Below, piece by piece: positions 52,923 to 61,901 of a stretch of 64,000 nt of DNA. The notes beneath the pieces are model-generated. The model did not search any database and had not been told where the DNA came from. It saw nothing but the letters and a program-made list of their open reading frames with translations. This stretch comes from Ruegeria sp. SCSIO 43209. GTDB lineage: Bacteria > Pseudomonadota > Alphaproteobacteria > Rhodobacterales > Rhodobacteraceae. The translations under genes were made by a program, and so were the position numbers. The stretch spans positions 248,001-312,000 of the forward strand of contig NZ_CP065359.1 of assembly GCF_019904295.1 (NCBI RefSeq), written 5' to 3'. How positions within the stretch are numbered: position 1 is the stretch's first letter; each line of letters begins with the position of its first letter.

Positions 52923-54416
52923 TTGTCAACCGCTGCCCTGCTGCTCCCTAACCAACTGTTTGCCCAACATCCCAGTCTGACTCCCCAGCCGGACAAAGTG
53001 GTGCTCTTTGAAGACCCTCTATTCTTTGGCGACCCGATCTATCCCGCCAACATGCACAAGCAAAAGCTTTGGCTGCACCGGTCATCGATGGCCCGATATC
53101 GCGACGATCTGATTAGGCAGGGTTTCGACGCGACGATCTGGCCCTATGAACGGGAGGCGGGTTCGTGTTTGCGGTTATTTCAGAACCTGCAAGAACTCGG
53201 CGTCGATCAAGTGAACATGGTCGATCCTGTCGATTTTATCGCCGAAAAACGCCTAAGTGCGGCGGCGGGTATTACAAACATCACAATCAACTTACAGCCG
53301 TCCCCAGGCTTCTTGAACACACAAGACTATAACCTGGCTTGGTCGACCGGCAGAAAGCGCTGGTTCATGGCGGAGTTCTACAAAAGCCAACGCCGCCGTT
53401 TGAACGTGCTGATGAATGGCGATCAACCGGTGGGCGGGCAGTGGAGCTATGACGAAGACAATCGAAAGAAAGTCCCCAAAGCGCTGCTCAAAAGCCTGCC
53501 TTGGATTGATTGGCCGACCCATGATGCAATTGATCAAACGGCAAAAGACAGCGTTCTTGCCGAGTTTCCGGACGCTCTGGGGACACTGGATCGTCTTTAT
53601 TACCCAACATTCCACAAAGAAGCGGCCAACTGGCTAAATCAGTTTTTGGAACGGCGCTTTGATCGGTTTGGCGATTATGAGGATGCCATTGTCGAAGGCG
53701 AAAGCTGGCTTTGGCACGCTGTCCTGACGCCCGCATTGAACATTGGACTTTTGACGCCGAAACAAGTCTTGAATACCACGCTCGCCCATGCCTATCGCAG
53801 AAATGTTCCGCTGAATTCGGTGGAAGGGTTCATCCGCCAGATCATCGGATGGCGTGAATTTATGCGGGCGACCTATGATGACCTAGGCGTAAAGATGCGG
53901 ACCACAAATCACTGGAACCATCGCCGCACTATGCCAGTCGCATTCTACGACGCCAGCACCGGGATCGATCCGCTGGACGACACGATCCGCAGGGTGCTTA
54001 AAACCGGGTATTGCCACCACATCGAGCGGCTTATGGTTCTGGGTGGCTTCATGTTCCTTTGCGAGATCGATCCTGACGATGTTTACCGCTGGTTCATGGA
54101 GATGTTCGTGGACAGCTATGATTGGGTCATGGTTCCCAACGCCTATGCCATGAGCCAGCACGCTGACGGCGGGCTGATCACAACGAAGCCCTATTTTTCC
54201 GGCTCAAACTACATCCGCAAAATGAGCCATTGGGGCAAAGGGCCGTGGGCCGACATATGGGACGGTCTGTATTGGCGCTTCATCCTGAAACACGCGGGCA
54301 CGCTTGCCAGCAATCCAAGATGGGCAATGATGTGCCGCACGGCTGAGCGCATGTCCTCGGATGTCAAAGACAAGCACGTCACGACCGCCGAAGCCTTTCT
54401 GCAGCGGATAACCTGA
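52923..54416 (+). CDS. Bacterial cryptochrome/(6-4) photolyase-type protein without Fe-S loop
   Basis: 497 residues, TTG start. The N-terminal domain (ALLLPNQLFAQHPSLTPQPDKVVLFEDPLFF) and C-terminal FAD domain (GYCHHIERLMVLGGFMFL...VPNAYAMSQHADGG...TKPYFSGSNYI) mark the CryB/PhrB group, which includes (6-4) photolyases with a ribolumazine antenna and a 4Fe-4S cluster. The segment that usually carries the three clustered cysteine ligands is here RKMSHWGKGPWADIWDGLYW (432-451), with no cysteine. It follows the domain-swapped protein by 9 bp; same operon. Confidence 0.88.
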   Translation: MSTAALLLPNQLFAQHPSLTPQPDKVVLFEDPLFFGDPIYPANMHKQKLWLHRSSMARYRDDLIRQGFDATIWPYEREAGSCLRLFQNLQELGVDQVNMVDPVDFIAEKRLSAAAGITNITINLQPSPGFLNTQDYNLAWSTGRKRWFMAEFYKSQRRRLNVLMNGDQPVGGQWSYDEDNRKKVPKALLKSLPWIDWPTHDAIDQTAKDSVLAEFPDALGTLDRLYYPTFHKEAANWLNQFLERRFDRFGDYEDAIVEGESWLWHAVLTPALNIGLLTPKQVLNTTLAHAYRRNVPLNSVEGFIRQIIGWREFMRATYDDLGVKMRTTNHWNHRRTMPVAFYDASTGIDPLDDTIRRVLKTGYCHHIERLMVLGGFMFLCEIDPDDVYRWFMEMFVDSYDWVMVPNAYAMSQHADGGLITTKPYFSGSNYIRKMSHWGKGPWADIWDGLYWRFILKHAGTLASNPRWAMMCRTAERMSSDVKDKHVTTAEAFLQRIT

Positions 54417-54437
54417 ACATGATCTACCTGGGGCACC

Positions 54438-54716
54438 ATGGACGAGATCGTGATCACATCCAAAGATCAGCTTTGGCACTGGTTGGCAAAGAACAATGCC
54501 CAAAACGAAAGCGCCCGATTGATCACCTGGAAAGCAGCACATCCCGATAAATATATCAGCTGCGAAGAGGTATCGGGTGCGCTGGTTGTACATGGGCGGA
54601 TCGATGGCCGAAGGCTCAAAGTCTACGAAAAAAGGAGGGCACAACTCATCAGCCCGCGCTGGCAGCAAGCTTGGTCCAAAAGCTACAAAGATCGTGCCGC
54701 GCGTCTCAGTCATTAA
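54438..54716 (+). CDS. Truncated YdeI-like protein
   Basis: 92 residues matching only the N-terminal half of YdeI/OmdA-type proteins (about 190 residues): DQLWHWLAKNNAQNESARLITWKAAHPDKYISCEEV, then GRIDGRRLKVYEKRRAQLISPR and SYKDRAARL. The reading frame stops where relatives continue. A DUF2306-like fragment begins right after, so a deletion may have removed the end of this gene and the start of the next. It lies 21 bp downstream of the cryptochrome gene. Confidence 0.55.
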   Translation: MDEIVITSKDQLWHWLAKNNAQNESARLITWKAAHPDKYISCEEVSGALVVHGRIDGRRLKVYEKRRAQLISPRWQQAWSKSYKDRAARLSH

Positions 54717-54735
54717 GGCATCATGCACCTATCAG

Positions 54736-55038
54736 GTGAACCACTGTCATCGGCTGTTCGGATATGCTTGGGCCTTACTTATGGCGGGAACGGCGTTTAC
54801 CGCAGTTTTCATGCACCAGACACGGTTATGGGGGAGCTACTCTCCCATCCACCTGTTGATTCCGGTTACACTTGTTAGCCTTTTTCTGGCGAGCAAGGCG
54901 GCACGTCAGGGAGACATCAACCGTCACAAGGTGCTTATGATATCCCTATTTGCTTTGGCGCTTGTGGTAACGGGCTTGTTCACGCTGTTACCTGGCCGCG
55001 TCATGAACACTACACTTTTTGGTGCTGTTCATATCTGA
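54736..55038 (+). pseudogene. DUF2306-like membrane protein, N-terminally truncated
   Basis: 101 residues from GTG 54736 with three transmembrane segments: FGYAWALLMAGTAFTAVFM, IHLLIPVTLVSLFLA and MISLFALALVVTGLFTLLPG. This is the C-terminal two-thirds of DUF2306 proteins (KxHRxxGWxW, SPIHLL, LPGR). The N-terminal transmembrane region is absent and no good ribosome binding site is present. The 3' end overlaps the convergent aminotransferase gene by 10 bp. Confidence 0.55.
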
Positions 55039-56348
55039 ATCGCCGCATCGCCTAGCGCCTGATCTAGACTCGTTGTGACTTGATCCACATCCTCCATAGA
55101 CAGGCAAAGCGGGGGCACCATGCGTAGGCATTGCTGGAACGGACCGGATTTCGATAAGATAATTCCTTGTGCGCGGCAAGCCTCGAAGACCTCGGACGTC
55201 ATCGTCTTGTCAGGTGTTTTGCTGTCGCGGTCGATCACGAATTCCAGTGCCAGCATCAGACCGTGGCCTCGAACATCTCCGATGGCCTTATGCTTGGCTT
55301 TCAGATCGTTCAGGCGCTCCAACAGCTTTGCACCAACGGTCTTTGCGTTCTCTTGCAAACCCTCATCGCGCATTACCGCAAGGACGGCACGCGCGGCGGC
55401 AGCAGAGGTCGGGTTCGCTCCATAGGTGTGGAACATGAACTTCTCGGCCATTGGCTCTGCGATATGTTTCTTGGCCACAACGGCGCCGATAGGAAAGCCA
55501 TTGCCCAAACCTTTAGCCATAACAATTATATCGGGAACCACGCCGTCCGCCTCAAACCCCCAGAAGTGATCGCCAGTGCGGCCGAAACCGGATTGAACTT
55601 CATCCGCGATATAGAGCCCACCTGCTGCGCGTACTCGTTCCGCCGCCCCCGACATGTATCCCGGCGGCATCTGGTGGATACCGCCATAACCTTGCACACT
55701 CTCAACCAAAATCCCGGCCACCTGGCCGGATGTAGCGGCATTGATCGTGTGGGTGATCTCATCAAGATAAGGCGCAGTGCCGGGGCCAAAAATGCCGCGA
55801 TACTGGTTCGGATCAGCGACAAAAGCCACGTTGCCGGGCATGCCCGGGTGTCGCCACCCAGAAATACCCGTGACTGATTGCGCTGCAGCGGTCGGTCCAT
55901 GATAGGCGGTCCTCAAAGCGAGCAAATCAAGATTGCCGGTGAAGGTCCGCGCCATTGTCATGGCCAGGTCGATGGCCTCAGACCCCGAATTGGTAAGATG
56001 CACCACCCAATCATGACCTTTTGGCATTGTGGCAGCAAGTTCCTCTGCCAAATGCGCAGGCGTCGGGTGATAGAACATGGTCGTACAATGGGTGAGTTCT
56101 TGCGCCTGTTCCATCGCTGCGGCGACGACCCGGGGATGCGAATGGCCGACAGAGATGCAGACGTTCATTCCCAGAAGGTCCGTGTATTTCCGCCCGTCCG
56201 TATCCCACAAATACTGACCTTGCCCCTTCTGAAATACGATTGGTTCCCGGAACGGTGTGAAACGGGTCAGTGAGGCTGCATAGAACCGATCACGCCGCGC
56301 GGCGGTACTGTCAAAGTTCCAATCGGTATGCAGGGGATGTTCGATCAT
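55029..56348 (-). CDS. Class III aminotransferase (AGXT2-like)
   Basis: 439-residue PLP enzyme of fold type I, class III. The PLP lysine is K279 in MAKGLGNGFPIG, with D249 in YIADEVQSGFGRTG contacting the pyridine nitrogen; HSHPRVV and TNSGSEAIDLAM are also typical. Closest in style to alanine-glyoxylate aminotransferase 2 and omega-amino-acid transaminases. Overlaps the upstream FAD gene by 4 bp, making a three-gene operon with the two demethylase-type oxidoreductases. Confidence 0.9.
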   Translation of the reverse strand: MIEHPLHTDWNFDSTAARRDRFYAASLTRFTPFREPIVFQKGQGQYLWDTDGRKYTDLLGMNVCISVGHSHPRVVAAAMEQAQELTHCTTMFYHPTPAHLAEELAATMPKGHDWVVHLTNSGSEAIDLAMTMARTFTGNLDLLALRTAYHGPTAAAQSVTGISGWRHPGMPGNVAFVADPNQYRGIFGPGTAPYLDEITHTINAATSGQVAGILVESVQGYGGIHQMPPGYMSGAAERVRAAGGLYIADEVQSGFGRTGDHFWGFEADGVVPDIIVMAKGLGNGFPIGAVVAKKHIAEPMAEKFMFHTYGANPTSAAAARAVLAVMRDEGLQENAKTVGAKLLERLNDLKAKHKAIGDVRGHGLMLALEFVIDRDSKTPDKTMTSEVFEACRAQGIILSKSGPFQQCLRMVPPLCLSMEDVDQVTTSLDQALGDAAIQI

Positions 56349-58726
56349 TTGGCGGCTCCAGCTTTCAAACGGGTATTGTCAGGGTCATATGGAGGACGCG
56401 GCAGAATGGTTGCCCGCCTGTGCTGCCCTAGGATGGAAACGGTCAAGTTTTCGCGTGCAGTTGGGTCGCGCAGGTACGCCAGTGCGAGCACTTTGCCGGT
56501 GCGATGGCCATAAGCACCGGAGGTGATGATCCCAACCGGGTGCTCCCGATGCCAAAGCGTGTGGGCATAGAACGGATCGACTTCGCCTGCCTCAATCTCC
56601 AGCAGAACCATGTCCCATTCTTGACGCAGGGTGTTGCGCAAGTCTTTGCGGACAAAGGGTGTAAGGCCGGCGTCTAGCGGGCTGCGTTCCGTTGTCAGGT
56701 CGCTTCCCCAAGCGCGATAGCCCTTTTCCAGCCGCATCGAGTTGGCGGCATAGGCGCCATAAAAGCCAAGGCCATGGGGTTGGGCGGTCTCTTCCAGTTT
56801 GGTGAAAAGCGCAACGGCCTGATTGCGCGTAACATGCAGCTCCCACCCGCATTCCCCAAGGTAGGACACGCGCAGGGCTCGCACGGGGATACCAGCGATC
56901 TCGGTTGCCTGCGCGGTGAGCCACGGCATGCTGGTGAGTTGGGGCAACACATCGGGTGATTTCGGGCCCATGACACCGATCACGGCCAGATCTTCGCAGC
57001 GGTTGGTAACGGTGACCTCGAACGCCGCCGCTGCCTTGATCAACTGATCCAAGTCGATTTCCTCGGCCGCAGCCGCGCAGGTCAGGTAGGCATGATCCTC
57101 GGCCAATCTGGTGACGGTGAGCTCCGACAATACCCCGCCTGCTGGTGTTAGCACATGGGTCAGGCCGATGCGCCCCGGTTCTGGCGCGCGGTTGGATCCG
57201 AGCGCCTCAAGGAACGCCGCCACATCCGGCCCGGTGACATCGAATTTCGAGAACACCGAAAGATCGGCCATCGCAACGCGGTTGGTGGCGGCATCGACCT
57301 CGGCGGCCACTGCATCGAACCAATTGGCGCGGCGGAAGGTTTCAATCGCCTCTGCGCCGGGTGTATCGGTGAACCAGTTTGGCCGTTCCCAGCCATGGGC
57401 CGCTCCCATGACCGCACCCCGTTCGACCATCAGCTCATGCAATTGAGACAGACGCAGGCCACGACCTGCGGGTCGTTCCTCGTGGGGATAGTGGACACCA
57501 AATTGTAAGCCGAAACACTCAATGGCTTTGGCCACGCGATAGTCGCGATCTGCCCAGGACCCGAAGCGGCGACTATCCACTGCCAGCGCATCCATAGGCG
57601 GCGCGCCATGGGTCATCCAATGCGCGAGGAACCAGCCCGCGCCGCCGCCCTCCATCACACCCATGGACGAGCCGGTCAGCAACCACGCGTTTTGCAACCC
57701 ATGCGCCGGACCAATCAGCGGGTTGGCGTCGGGGGTAAAGGTGATGGGGCCGTTGATGACCGATTTGATGCCCCCAGTTTCCAGCGCTGGAATGCGTGCC
57801 ATGGCCGCCTCGATGATATCTTCTACCCGGTCTAGGTCAGGCGGCAGCAAGTCCGCACCAAATTCGGGCGGGACGCCATCCACGGACCAGACCTGTGCCT
57901 CTTTTTCGTAAGGTCCAAGGATCAGCCCATCGCGTTCTTGCCGGACATACCAGCTTTCTTCGGGGTCGCGGATGATCGGCAGTTCAGGCAGCCCCTGAGT
58001 AATCCGGTCTTCCACGACCGGTACAGTATCGGTTACCAGATATTGGTGTAGCACCGGGACAGAGGGGATGTTCAGCCCCATCATTTGGCCGATTTCCCAT
58101 CCCCAAGTGCCAGCCGCGTTGACTACATGTACCGCCTCAACCGTGCCTTTGGGCGTGTCGATCAACCAATGGTCGCCATCGCGCCGGATCGCGGTTACTG
58201 GGCAGTTGCGCCAGATCTGCGCGCCGCCCTGGCGTGCCACCTCAGCCATGGCGTTGGTGGCAAGCGTGGGATCGACGTGGCCGTCATCGGGTTCATAGAT
58301 TCCGCCCAACAGACCGTCGAGTCTTGCCAGCGGATGCAACTCGGCGATGCGTTCGGGTGCCAGGACTTCCAGCGGATAGCCCGTGAAATCCGACAGGCCT
58401 GCGACATGGCGAAACTCATCCATCCGGTCCGGGTTGCGCGTGATCCGCATTGCGCCAGTGGTGTGAAACCCGCAGTCACGGCCCGTCTCCTGTGGCAAAA
58501 TATCCCGATAGAGTCGCACGGACGTGGCACGCAGTTCCTGAATCGTCGGATTGTGCGCGAAATGGGTACACAGGCCCGCTGCATGCCAGGTTGAGCCATG
58601 GGTGAGGTCGTTCTTCTCCACCAGCAGCACATCCGTCCAACCCACTTTGACCAGATGATACATCAGCGAGACGCCCATCGCGCCGCCGCCGATGATGACA
58701 ACCTGTGCCTTGGTCACGGTGCTCAT
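56345..58726 (-). CDS. FAD-dependent oxidoreductase with GcvT domain (dimethylglycine/sarcosine dehydrogenase-like)
   Basis: 793 residues. N-terminal DAO-type FAD domain with IIGGGAMGVS (GxGxxG, about 12-17) and covalent-FAD motif STWHAAGL (H48). The FAO_M connector and a C-terminal GcvT/aminomethyltransferase domain (about 430-790, ending GCVT_C) bind tetrahydrofolate to accept the released methyl as 5,10-methylene-THF. It oxidatively demethylates an N-methyl amine or amino acid. Overlaps its neighbours by 4 bp on both sides. Confidence 0.9.
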   Translation of the reverse strand: MSTVTKAQVVIIGGGAMGVSLMYHLVKVGWTDVLLVEKNDLTHGSTWHAAGLCTHFAHNPTIQELRATSVRLYRDILPQETGRDCGFHTTGAMRITRNPDRMDEFRHVAGLSDFTGYPLEVLAPERIAELHPLARLDGLLGGIYEPDDGHVDPTLATNAMAEVARQGGAQIWRNCPVTAIRRDGDHWLIDTPKGTVEAVHVVNAAGTWGWEIGQMMGLNIPSVPVLHQYLVTDTVPVVEDRITQGLPELPIIRDPEESWYVRQERDGLILGPYEKEAQVWSVDGVPPEFGADLLPPDLDRVEDIIEAAMARIPALETGGIKSVINGPITFTPDANPLIGPAHGLQNAWLLTGSSMGVMEGGGAGWFLAHWMTHGAPPMDALAVDSRRFGSWADRDYRVAKAIECFGLQFGVHYPHEERPAGRGLRLSQLHELMVERGAVMGAAHGWERPNWFTDTPGAEAIETFRRANWFDAVAAEVDAATNRVAMADLSVFSKFDVTGPDVAAFLEALGSNRAPEPGRIGLTHVLTPAGGVLSELTVTRLAEDHAYLTCAAAAEEIDLDQLIKAAAAFEVTVTNRCEDLAVIGVMGPKSPDVLPQLTSMPWLTAQATEIAGIPVRALRVSYLGECGWELHVTRNQAVALFTKLEETAQPHGLGFYGAYAANSMRLEKGYRAWGSDLTTERSPLDAGLTPFVRKDLRNTLRQEWDMVLLEIEAGEVDPFYAHTLWHREHPVGIITSGAYGHRTGKVLALAYLRDPTARENLTVSILGQHRRATILPRPPYDPDNTRLKAGAAK

Positions 58727-61101
58727 TGTCCACGCATCCTTTCATTTTTCGGGTCAAAGGGCGGGCGCTGCAACGGGGTGGCAGCATAGTTTTTGCCAGC
58801 GACCTTTACCGTGAAACTACGTGCGCAAGTTTGAGCTTTCGCCTCACTTGGGTCGGTGGACACAAGAGCAAAGCAAAGGTTCAGCCCGGTGCGAGGTCCA
58901 CGCGCGCCGGAGGTTGTGAACCCGACATGTCGACCCTCTTCAAAGATGGGTTCATCGTGCAGCATCAACGCCGAACCTTCGATTTGCATCAGGACAAGAC
59001 GTTTGCGGGTGCCCTGTTCCTTTTGTTCCTGCAAAGCTGCCTTGCCGGTGAAGTCCTTATTCCAGTCGATGGTAAAGCCAAGCCCCGCTTCCAAAGGTGT
59101 GACGGTCGGATCAATGTCATGGCCCCAGTGTTTGAAGCCCTTTTCGATCCGGCAGCCATCAAGCGCATAGTGCCCAAGCGGCGCAGCGCCTGCAGCGATG
59201 AGCGCGTCGAAAACGCGCACTGCGACAGCATTGGGAAGGGTTAATTCCCAGCCGTATTCACCGACAAAGCTTACGCGGGTGGCGCGCGCACTTTGGCCTT
59301 CGACCTTAAATTCGCACACCTGACCCATTGGCGCATTTGCCCATGCGACCCCGGCATCCAGTTTCTGCAGCACCGGGCCACTGCCTGCGCCCATGACACC
59401 AAGTGTGCAAAACTCCTCGGTCACATCCGTCAGCGTCACGCCATCGGCCAGATTGCGTCGCAGGAACGCAAAGTCACGAGCACGGGTCGCGGCACCCGAT
59501 GTGATATGGAAACGGCTGTCGGCGAGACGAGAGACGGTGATATCCATCTCGATCCCGCCACGGTCGTTCAGGATTTGGGTGTAAACTGCTTTGCCGATAG
59601 CGACGTCCATCTGCGCGGTACAAAGCTGGTTCAGCGCGTCAAGAACACGCGGCCCCGTGACGTCTATCTTGGTAAAGGGGCTGAGGTCGATCAGGGCCGT
59701 GCCCTTGGCCATAGACGCAGCTTCGTTTTGGGTAATCGGCCACCATCCTTGAGCGCCAATAGAATACGCCTGCGCCTCGCCATACCAAAGCCCTCGCTCC
59801 CACCCGGCGGTTTGTCCAAACTGCGCCCCAAGGGCAGCCCATCGATCATGCAGTGCGGACCTAAGCATCCCGCGCCCGGCCTTGGGCTGTTTGTAAGGCC
59901 AATGCAGGTTGAAGAGGTCCGCGACGGCCTCTTCCATCCGTGCTTCCAAATGCGCGGGCGTTGCCGTAAGTGGGTCGACCCGGGCGACATCCACCTCCCA
60001 CATGTTCATTGGCGGTTGGCCATCGACCATCCAATCGGCCAAGGCGCGTCCGATCCCGGCCGAGGACATAACACCCACCGAGTTCATGCCTGCGCCGACA
60101 AACAGACGATCAACGTCAGTTTCCCCGACTAGTGGGCGTGTGTCGGCGGTAAAGCTCTCGGGGCCGTTCATGAAATGCTGCACGCCTAAGTGCTCCAACG
60201 CGGGGCAAAGCTCCAAAGCCGCCTCCATAAAAGGGGCAAACTGATCCCAGTCTTCTGCCATCTCAAGGAAAGGTCGGTTGCCTTCTGGCCCGTATGGGTT
60301 CCAGCATTTGGCATTGGGTTCAAATCCGCCAATCACCAATTTTCCGGCATCGCCCTTGATATAGATGCCTCGATCCAGATCGCGGATCACTGGGAAAGGG
60401 TCGGGCAGATCGGGGAAGGGTTCGGTCACAACGTACATATGCTCAACCGCCTGGAGCGGTAGCGCGACCCCGGCAGTCGCAGCCAGCTCTCGCGACCAGG
60501 CTCCTGTCGCGATGACCACCTGGTCCGCTTCCATAGTGGTGCCGTCAGCAAGTGCCACGCCCTTTGCTTTCCTGTTTTCGGTGATCAGCCTTTCGACCTC
60601 GACGCCTTCACGGATCGTTACACCGAGGGTCTTGGCGGCACGAGCATAGGCCATACATAGGTCGACCGGGTTCACATTGGCGTCTTCCGGCACATGCAAT
60701 GCGCCGACATGTTTTGAAAGATCGAGCACGGGCAGCGGAACATCGCGCGCAGCGATCATCGCTGGCGTTAACCCTTGCGTCGCGCCGAGGTCAGCAATCC
60801 GGTGAAATTCGTCCATGCGCGCCGGTTCGCGCGCCAGCCAATAACCCCCGGTGCGTCGATATCCGGTGGACATGCCTGTCTCTTGCTCCAGCGCCGGAAA
60901 GACCTCAAGCGCGGCAGAGGCAAGTACCGTCATATTGGGCGTCGCGCGCAAGGGGCCAACAATCCCCGCCGCATGCCAGGAGGTGCCCGACGTCAACTGG
61001 TTGCGCTCCAGCAACGTGACATCATCTGCGCCGCGTTTCCCAAGATGATAGGCTACGCTAAGGCCAATTGCGCCGCCGCCAATGATCAAAATGCGGCTCA
61101 T
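58723..61101 (-). CDS. FAD-dependent oxidoreductase with GcvT domain (dimethylglycine/sarcosine dehydrogenase-like)
   Basis: 792 residues, the same architecture as the downstream gene but clearly diverged: IIGGGAIGLSVAYHLGKRG, covalent-FAD histidine H43 in TSWHAAGIVGP, substrate-domain GVQHFMNGPESFTADTRPLVG, then the GcvT folate domain with GEYGWELTLPN. First gene of the operon. Two such enzymes in tandem suggest sequential demethylation steps (for example dimethyl to monomethyl to free amine) before the aminotransferase; the actual substrate is not determinable. Confidence 0.9.
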   Translation of the reverse strand: MSRILIIGGGAIGLSVAYHLGKRGADDVTLLERNQLTSGTSWHAAGIVGPLRATPNMTVLASAALEVFPALEQETGMSTGYRRTGGYWLAREPARMDEFHRIADLGATQGLTPAMIAARDVPLPVLDLSKHVGALHVPEDANVNPVDLCMAYARAAKTLGVTIREGVEVERLITENRKAKGVALADGTTMEADQVVIATGAWSRELAATAGVALPLQAVEHMYVVTEPFPDLPDPFPVIRDLDRGIYIKGDAGKLVIGGFEPNAKCWNPYGPEGNRPFLEMAEDWDQFAPFMEAALELCPALEHLGVQHFMNGPESFTADTRPLVGETDVDRLFVGAGMNSVGVMSSAGIGRALADWMVDGQPPMNMWEVDVARVDPLTATPAHLEARMEEAVADLFNLHWPYKQPKAGRGMLRSALHDRWAALGAQFGQTAGWERGLWYGEAQAYSIGAQGWWPITQNEAASMAKGTALIDLSPFTKIDVTGPRVLDALNQLCTAQMDVAIGKAVYTQILNDRGGIEMDITVSRLADSRFHITSGAATRARDFAFLRRNLADGVTLTDVTEEFCTLGVMGAGSGPVLQKLDAGVAWANAPMGQVCEFKVEGQSARATRVSFVGEYGWELTLPNAVAVRVFDALIAAGAAPLGHYALDGCRIEKGFKHWGHDIDPTVTPLEAGLGFTIDWNKDFTGKAALQEQKEQGTRKRLVLMQIEGSALMLHDEPIFEEGRHVGFTTSGARGPRTGLNLCFALVSTDPSEAKAQTCARSFTVKVAGKNYAATPLQRPPFDPKNERMRGQ

Positions 61102-61148
61102 GCAAACCCCTGTTGACGCAAGCTTTTCAGCACCACTAGGCTAACCAC

Positions 61149-61901
61149 ATGACTATACATGCTTTGTGGTGCCACCCACGCTCGGTTTCGACGGCGTTTG
61201 AACGGATCATGCGCGAGCGTGGTGATCTGTCGGTCCTGCACGAACCGTTCATGTACCACCACTACCTTACGACCAAGGATCGGCTTTTCCCGGGTTTCAC
61301 TCCGGAACCGGGACATCCGGTGACCTACGATGAAATCCGCGCCATGATCCGCAAGACCGCGCAGGGTGGTCTGGTTTTCTTCAAGGACATGGCGTACTAC
61401 GTCGCCGACAGACTGCCCCGCGATGCAGGGTTTGCGGGCGAAATGACCCACGCCTTTTTGGTGCGCAATCCCATCGAAGCCGCGCTTTCCTACGCAAAGC
61501 GCGATCCTGAGTTTACGCAGTTGGAGCTGGGGCATGAGGCGCAATGCAGGCTTTACAGCGCGTTGACCGAGCTGGGCCATAGCCCGTTGGTGATTACTGC
61601 AGATCAGTTGCGCAATGATCCGCAGACCACGTTGCGCCGCTACTGGGCACATGTGGGGCTTACGTTTCTGGACCATGCGTTCACGTGGAACGATGCTGTG
61701 CCGGATGGATGGGGTTCGGTTCAAAGCTGGCATACCGAAGTGCTGCAAAGCGGGGCGATCAAGGCACCTGAAGCGGTCGACTTCCAAGCAGAGCTTCACC
61801 AGCTCGGAGAACCCTATACCGACATAGCTGCGCATCACGTACCGTTCTACGAGCGGATGTGTGAGATTGCAGAAAGCCAGGCCCATCAGAAGTATTCCTG
61901 A
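61149..61901 (+). CDS. Sulfotransferase-family protein
   Basis: 250-residue P-loop protein of the sulfotransferase superfamily. 5'-phosphosulfate-binding loop HALWCHPRSVSTAFERIM, the 3'-phosphate-binding region HAFLVRNPIEAALSYAKR, and a C-terminal PYTDIAAHHVPFYERMCE. Related proteins act on small alcohols or amino alcohols, and many are uncharacterised. It is encoded antisense between mttB and the oxidoreductase operon, and overlaps the mttB 3' end by 16 bp. Confidence 0.8.
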   Translation: MTIHALWCHPRSVSTAFERIMRERGDLSVLHEPFMYHHYLTTKDRLFPGFTPEPGHPVTYDEIRAMIRKTAQGGLVFFKDMAYYVADRLPRDAGFAGEMTHAFLVRNPIEAALSYAKRDPEFTQLELGHEAQCRLYSALTELGHSPLVITADQLRNDPQTTLRRYWAHVGLTFLDHAFTWNDAVPDGWGSVQSWHTEVLQSGAIKAPEAVDFQAELHQLGEPYTDIAAHHVPFYERMCEIAESQAHQKYS

